Counted from the first letter of the stretch, positions 7,968 through 17,508 are shown. The stretch: DNA of 64,000 nucleotides from Azospirillum sp. TSO35-2 (GCF_003116095.1 NZ_LGRA01000022.1:414671-478670); one strand, 5' to 3'. The notes: generated by a model not told the origin, from the letters alone. Translations and numbers: made by a program.

Positions 7968-9239
7968 ATGGGAGCCTACAGCCACAGCCGGGACATCGCC
8001 CCGGCGCGGGCGCTCGACAGCAGCCATCGCCATTTGCAGTTGCGGGTTCCGGTGGCGCTGCATGGCACGCCGGACCGACGGCCCCGCGGCTGGCCCCTGC
8101 CCTACGCCGCGGTGCCGCCCACCGATCACCCGAACCGGCCCGATCCGGAACGGCGCCTGCGCGTCGGCTATGTCTGCGCCGATTTCCGCGCGCATCCGCT
8201 CGCCTGCTTCGCCGAACCGGTGCTGGCGGCGCACGACCGCGGCCGCTTCGAGGTCTACGGCTACGCCACCGGCCCTTTCACCGACGCGGTGACGCAGCGG
8301 CTGGCCGGCTTGGCCGACCATTGGCGCGAGGTCCATGGCATGACCCACGACGCGGTGGAGCGGCGCATCCGCCAGGACGGCATCGACATCCTGGTCGACA
8401 TCGGTGGCCATGCGCTGGAAAGCGGGCGGCCGGTGTTCGCCCGCCGGCCGGCGCCGATCCAGGTGTCGTGGCTGGGGGCGCCGGACTCGGCGACGCCGTC
8501 GGCCATGGACCTGACCATCACCGATGGCGTGCTTTGCCCGGCCGGCGGCGACGGGCACGCCGGGACCGGGACCCTGCGGCTGCCGCGCGGTTTCCACTGC
8601 TACCACCCCCCGGAGGATGCCCCGGCGCTGACACCGCCGCCATGCGCGGCCAACGGCGCCGTCACCTTCGGCGCCTTCCTCCCCGCGGCGGCGATCGGAC
8701 CTGCCGTGGTGGCGGCCTGGGCCGAGATCCTGCACCGGGTGCCGGGATCGCGGCTGCGGCTGCTGGCGGACGACATGGTCGGCCGGGGTGACAGCGACCG
8801 CTTCCGGAGCATGTTCGCCGGTGCCGGCATCGGCGCCGGACGGATCGACCGGCTGCCGCGCGGCGCGACGGTGGCGGACCGCCTGCGGGACTTCAACACG
8901 GTGGACATCGCGCTGGACAGCTTCCCCTACAACGGCACCGCGACCTGCGAGGCGCTGTGGATGGGGGTGCCGGTGGTGACGCTGGCCGGCGACCGGCCGG
9001 CCGGCCGGCTGTCCGCCAGCATCCTGCGTCAGGTCGGGTTGGACGAGTTCGTCGCCCGCGACATCGGCGACTATGTCGACCTCGCCTGCATCGTCGCCGC
9101 CGACCGCGACCTGGGCTGCCTGCGCGCCGACCTGCGCCGCCGCATCGCCGCCTCGACCCTGGGCGACGCCGCCGCCTTCACCCATGACCTGGAGGACGGC
9201 CTGCGCAGGGCGTGGCGGGACTGGTGCGCGGCGGCCTGA
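7968..9239 (+). CDS. SPINDLY/GT41-type O-linked glycosyltransferase without TPR repeats
   Basis: 423 residues from the ATG at 7968, 6 nt after GGAGG. The protein is essentially the catalytic part of the O-GlcNAc transferase/SPINDLY family: an N-lobe with RVGYVCADFRAHPLA and a C-lobe with ALDSFPYNGTATCEALWMGVPVV, the family's sugar-nucleotide binding signature. The usual N-terminal TPR array that binds acceptor proteins is absent. Acceptor and sugar are unknown; flagellin or surface proteins are common bacterial targets. It stands alone, convergent with the next gene, 4 bp apart. Confidence 0.85.
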   Translation: MGAYSHSRDIAPARALDSSHRHLQLRVPVALHGTPDRRPRGWPLPYAAVPPTDHPNRPDPERRLRVGYVCADFRAHPLACFAEPVLAAHDRGRFEVYGYATGPFTDAVTQRLAGLADHWREVHGMTHDAVERRIRQDGIDILVDIGGHALESGRPVFARRPAPIQVSWLGAPDSATPSAMDLTITDGVLCPAGGDGHAGTGTLRLPRGFHCYHPPEDAPALTPPPCAANGAVTFGAFLPAAAIGPAVVAAWAEILHRVPGSRLRLLADDMVGRGDSDRFRSMFAGAGIGAGRIDRLPRGATVADRLRDFNTVDIALDSFPYNGTATCEALWMGVPVVTLAGDRPAGRLSASILRQVGLDEFVARDIGDYVDLACIVAADRDLGCLRADLRRRIAASTLGDAAAFTHDLEDGLRRAWRDWCAAA

Positions 9240-9243
9240 TGCG

Positions 9244-10020
9244 TCAGCCCCCGGCTGTCCCGCCGCGCTGGACCAGGCTGTCCATCTCCTTCGCCCAGCC
9301 GCTGTAGTTGCGGTGGTAGTCGGCGAGCGCCGGGTCGTCGCGGGTGCGTTCGGCCAGCGCGTGGAACAGCGGTGCCTGCCCGGCGGCGATGGCGGCCGCG
9401 TCCGGGCGGCGGGTGGCGGTCAGGAAGGACGACAGGCTGGTGACCAGATTGCCGCCGGTCGGCTTCGCCGCCAGCTTCGCCAGCTCATCGGCGATCCAGG
9501 GCCGGTATTTCAGCAGGTAATCGGCATAGGTCCGCATCGTCGGCGCCTGTTCCAGCAGGGCGGCGCGCTCGGCGTTGAAGTCGGCCGGATCGAGGATGGC
9601 GTGGTCGCGGTAGACCTCCGGTGCGGCGGCCGAGCTGTCGCACAGCCAGCCCTTGCGCGGAATCAGCAGGTCGGCCTGATCGCGTTCCTCGCGGTAGGGG
9701 TAGAACGGCATGCTGCGGCAGCGCGACGGCTTGTCGGCGTGGATGCCGCAGAGCTGGTCGGGCTGCAATTCCGGGCAGGGATAGGACGGCGGCAGATAGG
9801 CGGTCGGCACGATCAGCACCGCCACCGTCTTGCGGGTGGGCAGCCGCAGGGTCGCCCCCAGCCGGGTGGCCAGCTCGTAGGAGCGGGCGTTGGTGCGCAC
9901 CGGCGTCCACACCATCGCCAGCGGAAAGCGCCCGGCGTGGGCGACCGCATCGGCCAGGGTCAGCGGCAGCCAACCGTGGCAGCATTTGCCGCAGGCCGTG
10001 CAGGCGAAGCGGGCGGCCAT
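9244..10020 (-). CDS. YkgJ-family CxxCxxCC metal/Fe-S cluster-binding protein
   Basis: 258 residues. The N-terminal CTACGKCC (Cys7, 10, 13, 14) and a later CGIHADKPSRCR stretch make up the CxxCxxCC cluster signature. Family members are thought to bind zinc or an Fe-S cluster; their function is unsettled. The C-terminal 100 residues are variable and helical. It is followed (upstream in coordinates 10057-10530) by a second cysteine-cluster gene on the same strand, so the two may form a short operon. Confidence 0.8.
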   Translation of the reverse strand: MAARFACTACGKCCHGWLPLTLADAVAHAGRFPLAMVWTPVRTNARSYELATRLGATLRLPTRKTVAVLIVPTAYLPPSYPCPELQPDQLCGIHADKPSRCRSMPFYPYREERDQADLLIPRKGWLCDSSAAAPEVYRDHAILDPADFNAERAALLEQAPTMRTYADYLLKYRPWIADELAKLAAKPTGGNLVTSLSSFLTATRRPDAAAIAAGQAPLFHALAERTRDDPALADYHRNYSGWAKEMDSLVQRGGTAGG

Positions 10021-10056
10021 GGCGATCCTCCGGAGGCTGTCGGGCGCCGCTGCGGG

Positions 10057-10530
10057 TCAGCGCCCGCAGCAGGCCTTGTGTTTGCGCCCCGATCCGCAGG
10101 GGCAAGGGTCGTTGCGGCCGATCTTCACCACCCGGCGCGGCGGATCCTTAGGGTTCACCACGCCGTCGACATAGAGCCACCACCCATCGTCCCGGCGGAA
10201 ATTCGCGCGCTCGTGATGGCGCAGGTCCTCGCCGTCACGGCGGAACAGCAGGGAGAATTCCACGCTGCCGACGTCGCCGTCCTCCTGCGCCCTGATGACG
10301 GTCAGGCCCTTCCATTCGCACTCCTCGGCGACCCGCTCGGCCTCGGCCCGGTTGAAGTCGGCGCGGAGTTCCGGGGCGTGGCTGCGCTCGATGTGGTCGA
10401 GGTCGCGGCGCACGAAGGCGGTGTAGCGCGACCGCATCAGCGCCTCGGCGGTCGGCGCTGGCTCCCCGGCCAGGATGGGGCCGCAGCACTGGTCGAACGG
10501 ACGGGTTGAGCCGCAGGGGCAAGCGGACAT
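10057..10530 (-). CDS. YchJ-family protein with N- and C-terminal SEC-C motifs
   Basis: 157 residues. It begins MSACPCGSTRPFDQCCGP and ends with NDPCPCGSGRKHKACC, two SEC-C-type zinc-binding motifs, around an NTF2-like YchJ core (RSRYTAFVRRDLDHI). The start is the ATG at 10530, preceded at good spacing by GGAAGGA; an ATG at 10539 abuts that sequence and is less likely. SEC-C motifs bind zinc and often mediate contact with SecB, ribosomes or other partners. The specific role is unknown. The 254 bp upstream, to the HD-GYP gene, show nothing clear. Confidence 0.85.
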   Translation of the reverse strand: MSACPCGSTRPFDQCCGPILAGEPAPTAEALMRSRYTAFVRRDLDHIERSHAPELRADFNRAEAERVAEECEWKGLTVIRAQEDGDVGSVEFSLLFRRDGEDLRHHERANFRRDDGWWLYVDGVVNPKDPPRRVVKIGRNDPCPCGSGRKHKACCGR

Positions 10531-10784
10531 CGAAGACATTCCTTCCGGCACGAGACCGGTGGGACGGGTTGGACGCCCCACCGCAACGCCCCACCGTGGG
10601 GCCGGCCGCACTGTGCGGCGGCAAATCTTAACGCCGCCTGAACGGAACGGTTCCGGCGCCGGTCGTGGGCCGCCCCGCCGTGCCGCCTGCGGCGATCCGC
10701 CGATGCCCGGCCTCCCGCCCCGGTTGACCATTGCCGGCCGCGGCTGTCAAATGCGCGCGGACGGCCGGGCTTGAGGAGGATGGC

Positions 10785-12206
10785 ATGGATCGGAATGGTG
10801 CGGGGATGACCGATCGGCCGCCGGAGCGCCCGGATCGCGCGTCGATCGCGTCGCATGTGTTCGGCCGCCTGTTCCTCGGCCGCGCATCCCTCGGCCGCCG
10901 CGGCGGCGGCCCGACGGCGACGCTGCCGACCGTCCGCTCCATCCTGCTGCGTCTGGCCGGCGTCGCGCTGTTCCTCGCCCTGCTGATCGGCGGCGTCGCC
11001 TTCCTGATCGAGGTCGAGATCGCCGACGAACGGGTGTCGGACCTGGCGAAGCGCGAATCCGCCGCCTTCCTGACCGACACGCGGGCGGCCCTATCGGCCG
11101 GGGCCGCGAACACCCAGCTGGACGATCTGCTGCACCGCTTCATGAGCAGCCGCGACGACGCCCGCACCGCCGGCCGCGACGGGCGGTTCATCGTCACCGA
11201 ACTCTACGACGCCGGCCGTGCCAAGACGGCGGAGTATGTGGCGCCCGACGCCGAATGGGCCGAACAGCGGCTGTCGGCCAACCGCCACGGCTTCCCGCCG
11301 GTGGGGGATTTCCAGTACGACCGCTTCACGCTCGACGGCCGCATCTTCATCCAGACGATGGAACCGCTGGTGGATGGCGACGGCACGCTGCTCGGCTATT
11401 TCGAGAGCGTCTTCCAACTGTCGACCGAGCGGTCGCGCGAGATCCTGCTCGACACCATGACGGTGGTCGGCGTGTCCTCCCTGTCGGTGCTGGGAACGGC
11501 GCTGGTGCTGCTGCCGATCTTCGGCGCCTTCAACCGCGGTGTTCTGCGGCTGTCGCGCGGCCTGCTGGACGCCAACATCGACACGCTGACGGTGCTGGGC
11601 AGCGCCATCGCCAAGCGCGACAGCGACACCAACGCCCACAATTACCGGGTGACCATCCTGGCCATCCGGCTGGCCGAGGCGATGGAGCTGGAAGAGGACG
11701 CCATCCGCCGGCTGGTCAAGGGCGCCTTCCTGCACGACGTCGGCAAGATCGCCATCCCCGACCGCATCCTGCTGAAGCCCGGCAAGCTGGACGCCGACGA
11801 ATTCTCCGTGATGAAGACCCACGTCGCCCATGGGCTGGACATCGTCGCGTCCTCGGTCTGGCTGACCGACGCGGCCGATGTGGTCGGCGGTCATCACGAG
11901 AAGTTCGACGGCTCCGGCTATCCGGTCGGGCTGGCCGGCGAGACGATTCCGGTCACCGCCCGCATCTTCGCCGTCGCCGACGTGTTCGACGCCCTGACCT
12001 CCCGCCGCCCCTACAAGGAGCCGATGTCCTTCGCCGTCGCCATGGACATTCTGCGTGCCGGTTCGGGCGGCCATTTCGACCCGGTGGTGCTGGCCCGCTT
12101 CACCGCCATCGCCGAAGGCCTGCACGCCCGACTGACCGCGCTGGGCGACGACGGCGTCGAGACCGAATTGCGCGGGCTGGTCGGCCGCTATTTCCAGTTG
12201 GCCTGA
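10785..12206 (+). CDS. Membrane HD-GYP domain cyclic-di-GMP phosphodiesterase
   Basis: 473 residues from the ATG after GAGGAGG. Layout: basic cytoplasmic N-terminus, membrane span about 57-77, a periplasmic sensor domain of about 150 residues, second span about 224-247, then an HD-GYP domain. Catalytic motifs are intact: HD at 317-318 (LHDVGKIAIPD), HHE at 370-372 and GYP at 378-380. The HD-GYP signature predicts hydrolysis of c-di-GMP, lowering biofilm formation and favouring motility. The periplasmic domain has no named family that I recognise. Confidence 0.92.
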   Translation: MDRNGAGMTDRPPERPDRASIASHVFGRLFLGRASLGRRGGGPTATLPTVRSILLRLAGVALFLALLIGGVAFLIEVEIADERVSDLAKRESAAFLTDTRAALSAGAANTQLDDLLHRFMSSRDDARTAGRDGRFIVTELYDAGRAKTAEYVAPDAEWAEQRLSANRHGFPPVGDFQYDRFTLDGRIFIQTMEPLVDGDGTLLGYFESVFQLSTERSREILLDTMTVVGVSSLSVLGTALVLLPIFGAFNRGVLRLSRGLLDANIDTLTVLGSAIAKRDSDTNAHNYRVTILAIRLAEAMELEEDAIRRLVKGAFLHDVGKIAIPDRILLKPGKLDADEFSVMKTHVAHGLDIVASSVWLTDAADVVGGHHEKFDGSGYPVGLAGETIPVTARIFAVADVFDALTSRRPYKEPMSFAVAMDILRAGSGGHFDPVVLARFTAIAEGLHARLTALGDDGVETELRGLVGRYFQLA

Positions 12207-12216
12207 CGGTGCGCCG

Positions 12217-12858
12217 TCACTGCCCGGCCGGCTGGATCCCGCGCAGGAACAGGTCGACCGCCTTGGCCACGAAGGCGTCGCGCTCCGCCTCCGTCGGCAC
12301 CGGGCACAGGCCCAACTCCCGGGCGCAGTGGGCGCCGCCCTTCATCGTGGCCAGGAACTGGTTGGCGGCAAAGGCCGGGTCGTCGGTCACGATCAGGCCA
12401 TGCTGCGCCATCCGCTCGAACAGCGCGGCGAGGGCGGCGATCGCCTTTTCCGGACCGGCCTGGAAGAACAGGCGGGCCACCTCCGGCATCCGCGCCGCCT
12501 CGCCGACCACCGACTGGTGGACGCGGATCGCCGGCTCCGACCAGATCAGGTCGATGAAGCGCGTTCCGATCCCGACCAGGACGTCGCGCACCGGAACACC
12601 GTCGAACATCTCCGGCCGGAACCGCATGCCGTACCGGTCGCATTCGGCCGAGATCACCGCGGTGTAGAGTTCTTCCTTGGACGGAAAGCGGGTGTAGAGC
12701 GTGGTCTTGGAAACCCGCGCCCGCTGCGCCACGAGGTCCATCGAGGCCGCGGCGTAGCCCAGTTCCAGAAAGACGTCGCGCGCGGCGAACAGGATCTGCT
12801 CGGCCTTGGCGTCGGGGGGAAGGGCCGGGTTGGAAAACTCGTGGTCCGTTGACTGCAC
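12217..12858 (-). CDS. TetR-family repressor of the adjacent RND pump
   Basis: 213 residues from a GTG at 12858; no other in-frame start precedes the HTH. The N-terminal HTH reads ARDVFLELGYAAASMDLVA then RARVSKTTLYTRFPSKEEL, a standard TetR DNA-binding domain; the rest is a TetR C-terminal ligand/dimer domain. It is divergent from an adaptor-pump operon with only 90 bp between starts, and a 16-bp palindrome abuts its start codon. The likely role is autorepression and derepression of the pump by a drug or metabolite; the ligand is unknown. Confidence 0.88.
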   Translation of the reverse strand: MQSTDHEFSNPALPPDAKAEQILFAARDVFLELGYAAASMDLVAQRARVSKTTLYTRFPSKEELYTAVISAECDRYGMRFRPEMFDGVPVRDVLVGIGTRFIDLIWSEPAIRVHQSVVGEAARMPEVARLFFQAGPEKAIAALAALFERMAQHGLIVTDDPAFAANQFLATMKGGAHCARELGLCPVPTEAERDAFVAKAVDLFLRGIQPAGQ

Positions 12859-12874
12859 TGAACTGTACCGTTCA
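12859..12874. promoter_or_regulatory. Probable TetR operator
   Basis: TGAACTGTACCGTTCA is a palindrome in all but one base pair per arm (arms TGAAC/GTTCA, core GTAC). It lies directly next to the repressor start and 75 bp before the adaptor ATG. Size and placement fit a TetR-family operator controlling both directions. Confidence 0.6.
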
Positions 12875-12948
12875 CTCTTGACGTGGTCCGATCGACGGAG
12901 TAGGACGGTAGCAGTACGATACAGTCCAGTCCAGTGGGGAGACGTGGT

Positions 12949-14079
12949 ATGATCCGGCGTGGGACGGGGCGGTCGGCGCCCTCCATCATGGCAACGGCCG
13001 GCGCGTTGGCGCTGGCCGGCCTGCTCACCGGAACGCTCAGCGGCTGCAAGGAAACCCACTCCGCCGCCGCGGCGCTGGAGCCGGACGCCCGGCCGGTCCG
13101 CGTCGCCACGGTGGCGCTGGAACCCTTGGCCGACAGCGTGCGCTACCCGGCGGTGATCCGCCCGAAGGTGGAGGCCGACGTCGGCTTCCGCGTCGGCGGC
13201 AAGGTCACCGCCCGGCTGGTGGAGGTCGGGACCCGCATCGAACCCGGCATGCCGCTGGCCCGGCTCGACCCCACCGACCTGCAGCTGCAGATCCGGGCGT
13301 CGCAGGCGCAGCTCGCCTCCGCCCAGGCTGACGCGACCAACGCCCGCAGCGATTTCCAGCGCTACGCCACGCTGCGCCAGGGCGAGTGGACGACCCGCCA
13401 GGAATACGACCGCCGCAAGACCGCGCTCGACAAGGCCGACTCCAAGGTGCACGAGGTCGAGGCGCAGTTGCGCGTGCTGAACAACTCGGCGCAATACGCC
13501 ACGCTGGTGGCCGACGAGGCCGGCATCGTCACCGCGACGCTGATCGAGCCGGGCCAGGTGGTGGCGCAGGGCCAGACGGCGCTGCGCGTCGCCCGGCTGG
13601 GCGCGGTGGACGCCGTCGCCAACATCCCCGAACAGCAGGTGGCCGCCCTGCCCCGCCACCGCCTGTCGGTGGAGCTGTGGTCGCACCCCGGCCAGAGCAT
13701 CGCCGGCACCCTGCGCGAGCTGTCGCCGAGCGCCGATCCCAACACCCGCACCTTCCAGGCCAAGATCGAGCTGGTCGACCCGCCGCCGTCGGTGCAGCTC
13801 GGCATGACCGCCACCGTGACCGCCGCCTCGGCCAAGGCCGGCGCGGTCGCCCGCCTGCCGCTGTCGGCGCTGACGCAGCGCGACGCGGCGCCGGCGGTCT
13901 GGGTGCTGTCGGCGCCGGACGACCGGCTGGAGTTGCGGCCGGTCACCATCGCCGCCTACGCCGGGGATCTGGCGCTGGTCGGCGGCGGGCTGAAGGACGG
14001 CGAGCGCGTCGTCACCGCCGGGGTCCACAAGCTCGACGCCGGCCAGAAGGTCCGCGTCTGGACGGAGCCGCAGCGATGA
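12949..14079 (+). CDS. RND efflux periplasmic adaptor (membrane fusion lipoprotein)
   Basis: 376 residues. The signal sequence ends in a lipobox (GTLSGC, Cys about 27), so the protein is probably lipid-anchored. The HlyD/AcrA layout follows: barrel-sandwich halves around a short alpha-hairpin (about 90-165), then beta-barrel and membrane-proximal domains. ATG at 12949 follows GGGGAGA at 8 nt. The next gene overlaps by ATGA. No outer-membrane factor is encoded here, so the pump must borrow one. Confidence 0.9.
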   Translation: MIRRGTGRSAPSIMATAGALALAGLLTGTLSGCKETHSAAAALEPDARPVRVATVALEPLADSVRYPAVIRPKVEADVGFRVGGKVTARLVEVGTRIEPGMPLARLDPTDLQLQIRASQAQLASAQADATNARSDFQRYATLRQGEWTTRQEYDRRKTALDKADSKVHEVEAQLRVLNNSAQYATLVADEAGIVTATLIEPGQVVAQGQTALRVARLGAVDAVANIPEQQVAALPRHRLSVELWSHPGQSIAGTLRELSPSADPNTRTFQAKIELVDPPPSVQLGMTATVTAASAKAGAVARLPLSALTQRDAAPAVWVLSAPDDRLELRPVTIAAYAGDLALVGGGLKDGERVVTAGVHKLDAGQKVRVWTEPQR

Positions 14080-17000
14080 ACCACTCCCGCGTCAACCTGT
14101 CGGCCTGGGCGTTGTCGCATCGCACGCTCGTGCTGTTCATGATGCTCGCCAGCGTGCTGGCCGGCGCGCTGGCCTACAAGAACCTGGGCCGGGCGGAGGA
14201 TCCGTCCTTCACCTTCAAGGTGATGGTGGTCCGCACCCAATGGCCGGGCGCCACCGCGCGCGAGGTCGAGCAGTTCGTCACCGACCGCATCGAAAAGACG
14301 CTGGAGGCGGTGCCCTATTACGACGTCGCCCGCAGCTATTCCAAGCCCGGTGAGTCGGTCGTCTTTGTCCAGTTGAAGGACTACACCCCGCCGAAGATGG
14401 TGCCGGATCTGTGGTACCAGGTCCGCAAGAAGATCGGCGACGTCAAGGGCACCCTGCCCGACGGCGTGAACGGCCCCTATTTCAACGACGAGTTCGGCGA
14501 CGTCTATTCCGGCATCTACGCCTTCATGGGCGAGGATTTCACCCCGGCCCAGTTGAAGAAGGTGGCTGAGCAGACCCGCGCCCGCCTGCTGAAGCTGCCC
14601 GGCGTCGAGAAGATCGACCTGATCGCGCCGCAGGAAGAGCGCGTCTATGTCGAGATCAACAGCCAGCGGCTCGCCAGCTTCGGGCTGCCGGTGGACAGCG
14701 TCATCCAGGCCCTGCAGCGCGAGAACGCCGTCGCCGCCGCCGGCGACGTCGACACCGGGTCGCAGCGCGTCTATGTCCGCGTCGATCTCGGGGTGGACAC
14801 CGCCGCCGCCGTCCGCGCCATCCCGGTTGAAAGCGGCGGCCGGCTGCTGACCATCGGCGACGTGGCGGAGATCAAGCGCGGCTACGTCGAGCCGCGGCGC
14901 TACACCCTGCGCTACAACGGCCGCGACGCCATCGGGCTGGGCGTCGTCATGGCCAAGGGCGGCAACGTGCTGAAACTGGGCGGGCAACTCGACGCCGCCA
15001 TGGAGAAGGTCAAGGCCGAACTGCCGGCCGGGCTGGAGGTGGCGCAGATCGCCGACCAGCCCAAGGTGGTCGAGCATTCGGTCGGCGAGTTCACCGAATC
15101 GCTGGTGGAGGCGCTGGGCATCGTCATCCTGGTCAGCCTGATCAGCCTGGGCTGGCGCACCGGCATCGTGGTGGCGCTGGCGGTGCCGCTGGTGCTGGCG
15201 ATGACGCTGGTGGCGATGCAGATCCTGCACATCGATTTGCAGCGCATCTCGCTGGGCGCCCTGATCATCGCGCTGGGCCTGCTGGTCGACGACGCCATCA
15301 TCGCGGTGGAGATGATGGTGGTGAAGATGGAACAGGGCTGGGACCGGCTGAAGGCCGGCGCCTTCGCCTACACCTCCACCGCCTTTCCGATGCTGAGCGG
15401 CACCATTGTGACCGCCGCCGGCTTCGTGCCGGTCGGCTTCGCCGCGTCGGCCGCCGGCGAATACACCAACTCGATCTTCTGGGTGGTGGCGCTGTCGCTG
15501 CTGCTGTCCTGGATCGTCGCGGTGGTCTTCACCCCCTATCTCGGCTGGCTGCTGCTGCCCAAGCCCAAGCATGTGGTGCCTGACGGGCACGAGCTGGACA
15601 TCTACGACACCCGCGCCTACCGCATCCTGCGCGGCATGATCGAGGCCTGCGTGCGGGCGCGCTGGGCCACCATCGCCGTGACGCTGGCGGCCTTCGTCAC
15701 CGCGCTGGTCGGCTTCGGCCATGTCCAGCAGCAGTTCTTCCCCTCCGCCAGCCGGCCGGAGCTGCTGATCGACGTCCGTCTGGCCGAAGGCTCCTCCTTC
15801 GCGGCGACCGCCGCCGAGGTCAAGCGGATGGAAGCGGTGCTGGCCAAGGACCCGGACGTCGATTACTGGGTCGCCTACACCGGCGGCGGCTCGCCCCGCT
15901 TCTACCTGCCGCTCGACCAGCAGTTGGAGACCGCCAACTTCGCCCAGTTCATGGTGATGACCAAGGGGCTGGAGGAGCGCGAACGCTTCATGCAGCGGCT
16001 GGAGCCGACGCTGGAATCCGACTTCCCCGCCGCCCGCGTCCGCATCAGCCGGCTGGAGAACGGCCCGCCGGTCGGCTACCCGGTGCAGTTCCGCATCACC
16101 GGCGAGGATCCGGCGACCATCCGCAAGATCGCCTACAAGGTGCGCGACTCCATGCGCGCCCACCCCAACACCGCCAACGTCCATCTCGACTGGGACGAGC
16201 TGGCCAAGCGCGTCCGGCTGGAGGTGGACAACGCCAAGGCCCGGGCGCTCGGCGTGTCGAAGCAGGATTTGTCCAACGCCCTGCAACTGCTGCTGAACGG
16301 CATGACCGTCACCCAGTACCGCGAGGGGACGGAGCTGATCGGCGTCACCCTGCGCACCACGCCGGACGAGCGGATGGACCTGTCGCGGCTGGGCGAGCTG
16401 AGCGTCCGCACCGGCCGCGGCACCGCCGTGCCGCTGAGCCAGGTCGCCACCGTCCGCTACGAGTTGGAGGAACCGGTGCTGTGGCGGCGGGCGCGCGAGA
16501 CGACGATGACGGTCAAGGGCGACGTCACCGGCGGCCTGCAGGCCCCCGTGGTCAGCACCCAGCTGAACACCGAGCTGAACGCGCTGCGCGCCACCCTGCC
16601 CGACGGCTACGCCATCACCATGGGCGGCGCCATCGAGGAAAGCGCCAAGGGCCAGGACTCGATCAACGCCATGATGCCGGTGATGCTGCTGATCATGATC
16701 ACCACGCTGATGCTGCAATTGCAGAGCTTCTCGCGGGTGTTCCTGGTGCTGCTGACCGCGCCCCTGGGGCTGATCGGCGTCACCGCCTCGCTGCTGCTGT
16801 TCAACCTGCCCTTCGGCTTCGTCGCCATGCTGGGCGTCATCGCGCTGGCCGGCATCATCATGCGCAACTCGGTCATCCTGGTCGACCAGATCGAGCAGGA
16901 CATCCGCAGCGGCCGATCGCGCTGGGACAGCATCGTCGAGGCGACGGTCCGCCGTGCCCGCCCGATCGCGCTGACCGCCGCCGCCGCCATCCTCGCCATG

Positions 17001-17198
17001 ATCCCGCTGACGCAGAGCGTCTTCTGGGGCCCGATGGCGGTCGCCATCATGGGCGGTCTGGCCGGCGCCACGGTGCTGACGATCTTCTTCCTGCCGGCGC
17101 TCTACGCCGCGTGGTTCCGCGTGCCGCGGCCCGAGGTGGAAACGGCGGACGAGGATGGGATGGACGGCGCCGTGCCCAAGCCGGCGATGGGGGACTGA
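14076..17198 (+). CDS. RND-family inner-membrane efflux pump
   Basis: 1040 residues, normal for the AcrB/MexF superfamily: a first span after MNHSRVNLSAWALSHRTLV, two large periplasmic loops (about 35-335 and 560-865) and two six-helix blocks. The proton-relay helix has LLVDDAIIAVE with the paired Asp residues. It overlaps the adaptor gene by ATGA, implying coupled synthesis, and is under the divergent TetR. It probably belongs to the clade often annotated as a multidrug permease; substrates cannot be read from sequence. Confidence 0.93.
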   Translation: MNHSRVNLSAWALSHRTLVLFMMLASVLAGALAYKNLGRAEDPSFTFKVMVVRTQWPGATAREVEQFVTDRIEKTLEAVPYYDVARSYSKPGESVVFVQLKDYTPPKMVPDLWYQVRKKIGDVKGTLPDGVNGPYFNDEFGDVYSGIYAFMGEDFTPAQLKKVAEQTRARLLKLPGVEKIDLIAPQEERVYVEINSQRLASFGLPVDSVIQALQRENAVAAAGDVDTGSQRVYVRVDLGVDTAAAVRAIPVESGGRLLTIGDVAEIKRGYVEPRRYTLRYNGRDAIGLGVVMAKGGNVLKLGGQLDAAMEKVKAELPAGLEVAQIADQPKVVEHSVGEFTESLVEALGIVILVSLISLGWRTGIVVALAVPLVLAMTLVAMQILHIDLQRISLGALIIALGLLVDDAIIAVEMMVVKMEQGWDRLKAGAFAYTSTAFPMLSGTIVTAAGFVPVGFAASAAGEYTNSIFWVVALSLLLSWIVAVVFTPYLGWLLLPKPKHVVPDGHELDIYDTRAYRILRGMIEACVRARWATIAVTLAAFVTALVGFGHVQQQFFPSASRPELLIDVRLAEGSSFAATAAEVKRMEAVLAKDPDVDYWVAYTGGGSPRFYLPLDQQLETANFAQFMVMTKGLEERERFMQRLEPTLESDFPAARVRISRLENGPPVGYPVQFRITGEDPATIRKIAYKVRDSMRAHPNTANVHLDWDELAKRVRLEVDNAKARALGVSKQDLSNALQLLLNGMTVTQYREGTELIGVTLRTTPDERMDLSRLGELSVRTGRGTAVPLSQVATVRYELEEPVLWRRARETTMTVKGDVTGGLQAPVVSTQLNTELNALRATLPDGYAITMGGAIEESAKGQDSINAMMPVMLLIMITTLMLQLQSFSRVFLVLLTAPLGLIGVTASLLLFNLPFGFVAMLGVIALAGIIMRNSVILVDQIEQDIRSGRSRWDSIVEATVRRARPIALTAAAAILAMIPLTQSVFWGPMAVAIMGGLAGATVLTIFFLPALYAAWFRVPRPEVETADEDGMDGAVPKPAMGD

Positions 17199-17236
17199 GA
17201 GGGAAAAGCGTTTTTCTTGAGCTTGGCCGCGGCAGC

Positions 17237-17250
17237 TTGACCGCGGTCAA
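17237..17250. promoter_or_regulatory. Perfect Crp/Fnr-type palindrome upstream of the pcm-ere fusion
   Basis: TTGACCGCGGTCAA is a perfect 14-bp palindrome with the same arms (TTGACC/GGTCAA) as the site between norC and norE. It lies 38 bp past the pump stop and 258 bp before the fusion gene, with two hairpin terminators in between. A role for the fusion gene is therefore doubtful; it may be a stray or 3'-end site. Confidence 0.4.
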
Positions 17251-17303
17251 GGGTGGCGGGACCGGGTGATGCGACGGTGACACCACAATCGATCTCCCGA
17301 TTG

Positions 17304-17329
17304 CATCACCATGGGGGTGATGATTTTTC
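17304..17329 (+). terminator. Rho-independent terminator, first of two
   Basis: CATCACC, a 5-nt loop and GGTGATG are followed by ATTTTTCT. It lies about 105 bp after the pump stop. Confidence 0.6.
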
Positions 17330-17347
17330 TCCCGTTTTTGCCTCGAC

Positions 17348-17379
17348 GCGCCCGGTCCCCCGCCGGGCGCTCTTTTTTT
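17348..17379 (+). terminator. Strong Rho-independent terminator of the RND operon
   Basis: GCGCCCGG / CCGGGCGC (8-bp perfect stem, 7-nt loop) is followed by TCTTTTTTT. With the hairpin just before it, this separates the RND operon from the next gene. The remaining 130 bp to 17508 would have to hold the fusion gene's promoter. Confidence 0.85.
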
Positions 17380-17508
17380 GCCGGAACCTGCGGGTGGCCC
17401 GCATGTTGGCCTCGCTGTGGAAGGCTCTCCGGGATCGGATCCGAGCCCACGGAGCCATGCCCGAGCACAAGGCTGCCCACCGACCACCGGCGGCAGCGGG
17501 AGGCGACC

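Noticed and set aside
13956..16718. 920-codon antisense open frame opposite the RND pump
   Set aside because: Same GC-skew artefact; the + strand carries complete RND motifs. Similar antisense frames at 34810-38010, 39485-42610 and 53445-56228 were rejected for the same reason.
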